From Ottelia alismoides (lineage: Eukaryota; Streptophyta; Magnoliopsida; Alismatales; Hydrocharitaceae): 64,000 nt of DNA. Below the pieces are notes generated by a model. That model did no database searches. It saw only the letters and a program-made list of their open reading frames with translations, and was not told the DNA's origin. The position numbers and the translations under genes were made by a program. The stretch covers positions 186,001 through 250,000 of the forward strand of contig JAZKJV010010615.1 of assembly GCA_037367405.1 (NCBI GenBank), written 5' to 3'. Positions 56,982 through 64,000 of the stretch are shown one piece after another. The first letter of the stretch is position 1; each line of letters starts with the position of its first letter.

Positions 56982-59204
56982 ATGTCAGAATATTGGTCAC
57001 CATATCCATGTCACTCTTACTCGACCTTATTCTGATCATCTCCACCCTCTTATTCCTCCTCATACCCATACCTTGATCACGAAATCAGAACTTCGACAAA
57101 TTTCTTTACTTCTTCGTCCTTCTCACCTACCCCACATTCTTACACCCTTTACCTACAGCCACCCTGGATTGACTCACCATATTCTCATCCGCTTGCTGGA
57201 ATTAAGGAACAAACCAAGGAGCAAGCTGCTGCTGAGATGAGTGTTTGGCAGAATCAATTGACCCCACTTACCTCATTCTCACCTCGAGTTAGGACTGGGC
57301 AACCATTGACCTATACACATTCTGACTTGACCTTTGGGTACAACACGGTCGATAAAACCAATCGAATGGAGAAGCCTGCACCATACGATCTTCCTAACTT
57401 GATTGACCTGAGTGATCTAGCCAACATTGACCAACCTTCATATCACCCAATCGGAGAGCCAACATATACATGGGATTGGACTCATGAGATCGATTTACAA
57501 ACCCCCTTTATACTGACTCCACCGTATGAAGCTCCGACCAACATTTTTCATACAGATGGGCCATACTCAATCCAGCTTTACACGCCTGAGTCAAGTTGTA
57601 TTAAGTATAAGATATCGAGTTCTCAATAGTTTCCTCCAATTGTGCAGACTTCTCTCATGAGGTGCCATGAGAAATTATTGGAGGATGAAATTTGTAGACC
57701 GATCAAGAGTCCATGTAGGAATGTGGATTATGTATTTCGAGGATTGAATGTTGAAAACTTGGAAGATACTGAATTGACCATACGTCCTGTACAGTTGGAG
57801 TCCCTTCTACCTCCCTTTCCTACTAACCACTTTCCCTCCAAATCAGAGTTTGTACATTCTCCTAGTCTTCCTTCACCTATCAAAAAGACTAAAAAAATTG
57901 AAAACTCAGAAAACAACATAAAAATTGGAAATGGAAATGATCTACAAAAATTGGATCTTGTACTTAGGGAAGCATTGGATAGAAAGTTGATTTTTGAGCT
58001 TCCCTTAATAATGGCCATCGAGCACTTTCCCGACCTTAAAAGATTTGTGAGAAGTAAATTGATGCCTAAAAGGTCTGGCGATAAGAGAACACAGACTGAG
58101 AGACATGTAGTGTCTATGGACAAATCTTTGATGATAGGGGAGAAAAACCAAGGGCTGCAGAGTGAAGCGGTTACCTAGTTTTGATTGTGAAATCAAAGAC
58201 ACCACCTTCACCCATACAAGAATCGATGATGACTCACCGATTAATATTCTCCCGACCTTCGTGTTTGCCAAGCTCAAACTCGGATCTGCAAAAGAAATCA
58301 AGAGAGATCATTCAGTTGGCGGATCGGTCCATTAAACGGTCGAGAGGAACCATTTCAGTCATCGTTACTTCCGGGGTGCTCTATTGCAGGTCAACTTCAT
58401 GATCATTGACATTGAGTACCGAGGAGAGTTCGCCAAGTCTCCGATCATTCTCGAAAAGTCATTCTTATCCTTGGCTAAGGCAACCATAGATTGCGAGAAT
58501 TGGGAGATCGATTTCAATGCTATGGGAGCACTTCGACCTCACCCGATCTTTGAGGATGCACGATATTCCAAGGTAACCCGTAAAGTTTCAGACAGTCGTG
58601 ACCTTCAAGAGACAGTTGAGCCATGTCTCTCTACTATACCTGAGATACCGATTGTTCAGACGACCATTGGTTCAGAGACTCCCTACACCTCCACATCACC
58701 CACTGCTTGCATCCCCACCACTGTGACAGCTTCTAAAGAGGACTCACAAACATAAGTTGTCCTTGAGTCAGGCACAATCATTTCTGATTTCCTTGACTTT
58801 TTAGATGATCCAACTCATGAACCAATCAATGTCAAGCCAACTGAGAACACTATACCTTACCAGAGACGCATGCTGACCCTGCAGTAGTATTACAATGCAT
58901 ATGGTGACTCATCTGATGATGTACCTCTAGTCAACACCTCACTACATCCACGACCTACACCAAAAGAGACATATAGGACCAAATTGATCAATTTTGATAA
59001 ATCGGTTGCTCCATCCTTTAGTCGATCATTTAGTAAGAAGAAGAGTATTGATTCCTCGAGGTGTTCCCCCGAACTTCTCTAGACGGATCACTCTCCTCTT
59101 CCTCTTGATGCTTCAGGTTCTACAAAATCGGCTAAGAAAGTTACCTTCGATGTACCAGAGAAGGAACTTTCTGAGGAGTCCTCATCAGGTTCGGATGAGG
59201 TGAT
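56982..59204 (+). pseudogene. D coding region copy 2: gag-like / retropepsin-like / acidic tail
   Basis: Same organisation as copy 1, starting at ATG 56982 (MSEYWSPYPCHSYS). It shares the TGA after residue 17 and the TAG (58176-58178) at the gag/protease border, after which the protease remnant again continues in the +1 frame. Its own damage: TAG at 57627, one extra A in the protease giving a frameshift near 58290, and a TAG at about 58885. The catalytic position reads DDDS instead of D-x-G-A. QLADRSIKRSRGTI and VNFMIIDIEYRGEF are recognisable. It runs to the same GTGAT (59200-59204) where the inverted LTR begins. No RT or integrase. Confidence 0.8.
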
Positions 59205-59600
59205 TGACGAGTAGCTGAGCACGATAATAATTTGGGCACGTTGTATTACGTGTACTTAACGAATCAATCAGAACCGAGAGAAGGATCTCCGTGAAGAAGG
59301 CTCAGCTTTAATTTATATCACAGGCAAGTCCGGGGTCGAACACAGAGAGGCAAAGGAACGTCGAGTTAATTCAAAAACTTAGATCTAGATTTTCAATGCA
59401 TATTTTTCATATTTTTTTATGAAAAAACAAATGCAAATGCAAATGTGGATGAATCAAGACAATAATAAAACACACAACTAGGCCAAATTAATTTTAATAT
59501 CAAATCAGTTCAATTCAACCAAATTATATTTTTCTTAGGATCTTAATCCAGTGATGCATGCAAAACCTATTTTTTTGAATTTTAGGGGTTAAAATGTAAA
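59205..59600 (-). mobile_element. Truncated inverted D LTR, second copy
   Basis: It starts TGACGAGTAGCTGAGCACG after GTGAT exactly as at 47580 and follows that copy to AAAATGTAAA (59600), then abruptly changes to unrelated sequence. The GTGAT site and orientation are identical to copy 1, so the two interiors descend from one insertion. Confidence 0.85.
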
Positions 59601-60540
59601 CCATCTTTCAGAAGTAAACCATGAGCACCTGTGAGGAAATCCATGAAACTTTCTCGATCTAAGATGTGAAAGTATTTCAACACTTTTTGCAAACTATTCT
59701 CTGCAACCAATACCACATATCAGAAGTTACATTATCGTGCAGTAAAGACGAGATCTAGCTTACGACTGAAAGAGATTCTTAGAATTTCCGGAACAGGGCT
59801 TTACCAGAAGTGCCACCTATTGTCACACCTTATAACAATCTTAAGTTCCCGGAACTAAATAATTCCTATGGAGATTATTCAACAAAACAACAATGAGTGA
59901 TGCAAAATAACCGGGCAACCATTCTGGGATGCAGCAATGCCATGAACTAAGCAAACTCTACCTGCAATGTAAGTGCGATGAGACGGCCTTCAGAACATGT
60001 ATTCATCGATACAATTCTTCACAATTCTCAAACAAATTTCGCTATATCACACGGTCAACCACTGGTACTGGTGTTCACAAAATCAGCATAATAAACAAGC
60101 AGTATCATTCAAAATACCAAACAATTCACTGAATTTTACGTAAACAGATGCTATTGTTCACATGACAAACAAGTGCAGATATTCACATGATGATACTATA
60201 TATCAACTTTGTTAAAGAAAAGAGGCTGATTAGGCCCATGGCTTTGCGTCCAACAATGATAACCAGAAGAGTCAAAAAATTTGTCAAAGTGAAGCACTAG
60301 AATGCCAACTATATTCTCACATTTGGAAAGCACCTAGGCTCAATTTAGATTCCTGGAGGACAACTTGGCACATATAACTGCACCTCGACTGTTGCAAACA
60401 TTCAATTTTGGAGATACTGCCAAAAGCAAATTATAGAAATGTCAGCAAGAGGCAATAGCAAATGTTCAAGCTTGTACCCATCATCGGGTTTAATGAGAGG
60501 ATCCAACTGGACTCGGTTGCACAAGTGATAGCCTTTCCTA
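59601..60540 (-). pseudogene. Exon-like fragments of an unidentified host gene
   Basis: On the minus strand TTGGTTGCAG (59710-59701) looks like a splice acceptor. It is followed by a 100-base open segment (59700-59601) reading NSLQKVLKYFHILDRESFM and onward through DFLTGAHGLLLKDG without stop, until it is cut at 59601 by element D. A second acceptor-like TTTTGGCAG (60425-60417) precedes a short segment reading SPKLNVCNSRGAVICAKLS. The composition is more balanced than the flanking elements, and T-rich intron-like DNA lies between. I do not recognise the protein. Either the D tandem ended in a real gene, or this is a captured gene piece next to E. Confidence 0.45.
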
Positions 60541-60550
60541 CGTAAATTAA

Positions 60551-61898
60551 TCAACCCACGTGCCACTTCTCATTTGCGCATGTGATAGCCGACGATTTAA
60601 TGTTGTTTTCGGCTGATCTTTTTGTGAGCTTGTGATGGGATATCGGTATAACAAGATGGAGATGAAGCATATGATTCCAACTATTATCAGTGTCATCCTC
60701 AGAAATATCATGGTGGATAGTAGATGAAACATTTGAGTCAGATGAAAGGTAGACATCATCAGAATTATCCTCAGAGGAATAGTATTTGAAAGTGGACACA
60801 CTCCAGATATTCATGTCTTTTTGTTTCTTCAATTGTTTCCTCAAAATTCATTCCTTTTTGGGATCGAGTGGTTTGTCCTCAGATGAATACTCAGAAGCAC
60901 TAGGCTCGGTCAGCTCATAAGAAATAATTCCAGTGTACTTGAAGAGGTCAAGAGCATCGGCTTTGGATGAATAGTAGTTAGGAATGGGAGTTGTCCAACG
61001 AGAATCGAATTTTGGATCCCTGCGAAGATATGGCTTTAGAGCTACCGAACAGACTTCACTCATGTAGATTACCTTTTCCGAACCTGATGAGGGTTCATCA
61101 GCTGATTCCTCTTCCGAAAGGTCAAAGGTGACTTTCTTTTTCTTGTTTCGTGAAGGTGTCGGTTCACAAGAGTATCCAGATGAATAGATATTGGAATTCT
61201 TCTCCTTGGTCGATGATCGACCTGCGTGTTTGTTCTTAATCTTCTGAATGTTGGTGCACTCTCGATTTGGGATGATTTGGTCAAGGTATTCAGAGAAGGT
61301 TGCTCCAGGGTGCGACCATGCATATGTCTCAGGATCATAGAAGAAAGATTTATCTATTTTGAGATCGAGAATTGAAATACTAGGGAGAGTTTCTGCATGT
61401 TCGTTCTTAATTGATTCGATGTTGGAGCATTCCTGTGTCGAGTTGATGTAATCCATGTAGTCAGAGTAGGTTGACCCAGGGTGTGCCCATGCATAAGTCT
61501 CCGAATCATATGATTCATATACATGATTCTCCATGGTGAGAGCAGCTGGGAATAGAGCAGGGGGAGATTCTCTAAACCAATAGTCCCATCAACAGCCGCT
61601 ATCTCAGGTGTAGTAGTGGGGTAGGGCTCTTCTACCGCTTCATGGTTACGGTTGTCGAGGACTTCGTGGATTGCCTCAGGAGATCATGGTTCCTCAAAGA
61701 CAGGGTCAGATTTAAGTACTTCCAATGCTTTAAAATTAATTTCCCATGTCTACAATCAATAATTACCTTAGACAATGCTAAGAATGGCTTTCCGAGAATA
61801 ATTGGAGATTGGGTGAATTCTTCTTGATGCTCAATATCAATGATCGTGAATTCCACTTTGAGCGGAGCACCTGGGAATATCATGATGACAATAATGAT
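60551..61898 (-). pseudogene. Element E coding remnant (D relative): protease C-term and acidic tail
   Basis: Reading leftwards from 61898: VEFTIIDIEHQEEF, SPIILGKPFLALSKVIIDC (end of an Athila-type retropepsin), then after a frame change NRNHEAVEEPYPTTTPEIAAV, matching D. An open 228-residue frame (61534-60848) follows. It has two copies of a 39-residue module: YDSETYAW at residues 9-16 with ECSNI at 35-39 and IKNEHA at 42-47, and YDPETYAW at 66-73 with ECTNI at 92-96 and IKNKHA at 99-104. Then KKKVTFDLSEEES, VIYMSEV and ALKPYLRRD. A last frame (60844-60551) has YYSSEDNSDDVY. The catalytic half of the protease is missing because element F interrupts at 61899. No RT, no LTR of its own in the window. 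Confidence 0.7.
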
Positions 61899-61899
61899 T

Positions 61900-64000
61900 T
61901 GTTGGAGCGTATTTTCGAGGGTATAAGTACCCGATTTTCACGTCGGATAGTCATTGAGAACCCGCAAAAAGACACTTTGAACAAATAAATTACCTGACTT
62001 AACTATATTATGCACAAGGTAAAGTATAGAGTAAGTCAGGGCCGATCCACAGAGACAGGAAAATTCTGCGCTTTATTTTGAAAATAAAAATACTTTTACA
62101 AAATTGCAAAATATTTGAATAACAAAAATGGAGATGAAAATTGGAAGGATAATATTGCAGGTCGGCAAGTGCTAATCACTCCCCTTCTATGCGGCAACCT
62201 CAAATTAGACTCGTACGCGTCAACTCTTCGTGAATTTGGATTTTCTGGTGAGGAGAGTTGCATGCGATGACAACCGCGGATCGAGCTCAAACCTCGTGTC
62301 ACGTCCCAGATCACCAAGAGTCGAGAATAATCGTCGTTAGAAATGGATGGTCACGATAGTCTTGACAAATAGCTGCACGAAAGAGAAGACAACAAAATAA
62401 GATGGATATAAAAATATAAAGTGATAAAATAAAGGCGAGATAAAAATATGTTGGTTGGCGGCTCGGGAGGAAGCCTCTGGAGTCGGATTCATAGAGGGAC
62501 CGAGGAATTGATGTTCAGCGAATGTCTATGGTGTTGTATAGTTTTTAACAGCACTTAGGGTGGAGCCTCAAGAGTCGGATTCACTGGGGGTCCAAATGCA
62601 CAAGTCCACAAAATCACTTTAATGCTTTGTCGATAATAAAATGAATGGCTAATAATGGTAGTGGATTTTTGTTGGATGATGGAATAGATTGGAAGCGGAT
62701 TTGGTTGGCAAAAATAGTGACGGAATGATCGAATGAGATGGGAGAATGCTTGAGAATCAATTGGTAATGGAATTATTGGTTGGATAATCGAATGCCTTTC
62801 AAAGCCCCTTCCTATGAACTATTTATACACGTCTAAACATGGTTGTTTCTAGCCCAAGGGTTGCATCCCTTTGCTATCTTATGCATCCGTTCATGTGAAG
62901 ATTGCATATCTTGAAATGGGTATATCCTTTCACAATAATAGCACCTTTTCATGTAATGATGGTTGGCCGTTAATCATATGTTTCCAAAGTGCAAACATAT
63001 CTCACGCATATGGTCCATTTTGAATCATCCATATTGCATGCTCGTGCATTTGTTTAGATAATGGAGGTGTTGGAATATTCCATTGAGAATGGATATTAAT
63101 TATATCAATAAGTATATGTCCATTGAAATTCAAAGATGAGAGCATTTGATTGTGGTAGTAGCTTTTGATTGGTGTGACACATGAAGAACCATTATATGTT
63201 GCCAGCATTAGAAAAAGGCCAACGAGTGTAAAGTTTTAAATATGCACATTGTTGAGAAACTGTTTCCAAAAGGATGGTGAATTCTCATATCACCTTCTAA
63301 TGATTCCTCAACGTATTATTCTATTTGTGTTGCATAGAAATACAATGAACCCGAATGATTATAATGTTTGAGTATGGAAGGGGATGATGAACGTATGGTA
63401 ATGACATATTTCAACAAAATAAACTAACAAATTGATAGATACATCATTCATATGCATGATTTAGCGAGTGGACTAGTTTAAGTTTGGCATAGTTTTGTGA
63501 TTAATTCAAGATTCATCATACCCCCATGCTTAAGATTTGCTAGTCCCTAGCAAACGTAAAGATTTTCAACAGTCTATTGTTGACATATAAGTAGACCATA
63601 GCCTCAAAGCGTTACAACAATTTATAAAGTTAGAGATTGGGAATGAATCTTTTCTTACAATGCTTATTCATCTCAAGTATCCTCAAGATATGATTTAATG
63701 TAGAGACTTGCTCGATTCAGATTGAGTGATATCTAGCATCAATAATGTCATTAGACATGAGGATAGACTCAAGTGTCAAATTTACTGAATTGACCAAGTG
63801 CTTTCATCCACAATCTTCTAGCTATGATACACTAAGCCAGGAAATGCCTGAGATGGGAGCTCAAAATATTCTTACACACTTCAACTTCATAATTAATTTA
63901 ACACTCAACCCGACTTCCTCCAACTGGCCAGCAAGAAAAATAGGTTAACATGTGGAGTATTTAAGTTAAGGTTTATTTGGTGTAGATGACTTTACTTAGG
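61900..64000 (-). mobile_element. Element F: B-family element, runs off window
   Basis: It is minus strand. The 3' LTR is 61900-63518, starting (plus reading) TGTTGGAGCGTATTTTCGAGG, the reverse complement of the B LTR end, and finishing GATTCATCA. Then come the polypurine tract and 3' interior matching B (TTCTTGCTGGCCAGTTGGAGG inverted near 63925). It interrupts E after TGATT (61895-61899), the likely target duplication; its partner lies beyond the window. A TATA-like ATTTATA is at 62821-62827. Confidence 0.88.
63519..63554 (-). promoter_or_regulatory. Polypurine tract and hairpin of F
   Basis: Minus strand TTTGCTAG-gga-CTAGCAAA (63554-63536), then TCTTAAGCATGGGGGTA, then LTR start at 63518. 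Same as in B with one loop change. Confidence 0.85.

Overview
The window reads as nuclear intergenic DNA of a flowering plant with a repeat-rich genome. It is AT-rich, with GC-rich islands only inside retrotransposon LTRs. It has no complete host gene, no rRNA or tRNA gene and no bacterial-type operon. Almost everything from about 7.5 kb to the end is a nest of LTR retrotransposons, most of them long-LTR, non-autonomous relatives of the Ty3/gypsy Athila lineage. Three things support that placement: primer-binding sites of the plant tRNA-Asp type just inside the 5' LTRs, LTRs running from TGATGAA to CA with 5-bp target duplications, and decayed Athila-like retropepsin sequence (QLADxSIK and IILGKxFL motifs). 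I found no reverse transcriptase, RNase H or integrase in any of these elements.

Layout. 1-3 kb: a Q-rich gag-like remnant fused to an LTR fragment (element J). 3-7.5 kb: low-copy-looking DNA without a recognisable gene. 7.5-8.35 kb: the 3' end of a LINE on the minus strand. 8.35-17.16 kb: a minus-strand LTR element (G) whose interior carries hairpin modules, a MITE and degenerate tandem repeats. 17.16-37.27 kb: the 3' end of a plus-strand element (C). Its 3' LTR is split by two insertions, element A (18736-27598, TSD ATCTC) and element B (28317-35449, TSD AGGGG). 37.27-41.06 kb: a minus LTR fragment of the G family and the 3' end of a plus-strand relative (H). 41.06-59.6 kb: element D as a partial tandem, LTR-interior-LTR-interior. 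Both interiors carry the same inverted LTR insertion (TSD GTGAT). 59.6-60.54 kb: exon-like pieces of a host gene on the minus strand. 60.55-61.9 kb: minus-strand coding remnant E, a D relative. 61.9-64 kb: element F, a minus-strand relative of B that runs off the window.

How the parts relate. D and E share a gag-like/protease-like/acidic-tail coding region. A looks like a D-type element that lost its whole coding region but kept the leader, hairpin modules, 3' domain and polypurine tract. B and F are a second family with a shorter LTR; B has one open 453-codon frame of unknown function. All would need enzymes in trans from an autonomous partner not present here. The points most worth following are the conserved structured DNA/RNA elements shared between families: a hairpin abutting the polypurine tract, hairpins that end in polypurine-tract mimics, and LTR palindromes with compensatory changes. 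Also worth following are the RT-less protease-bearing family and the unknown ORF of B.
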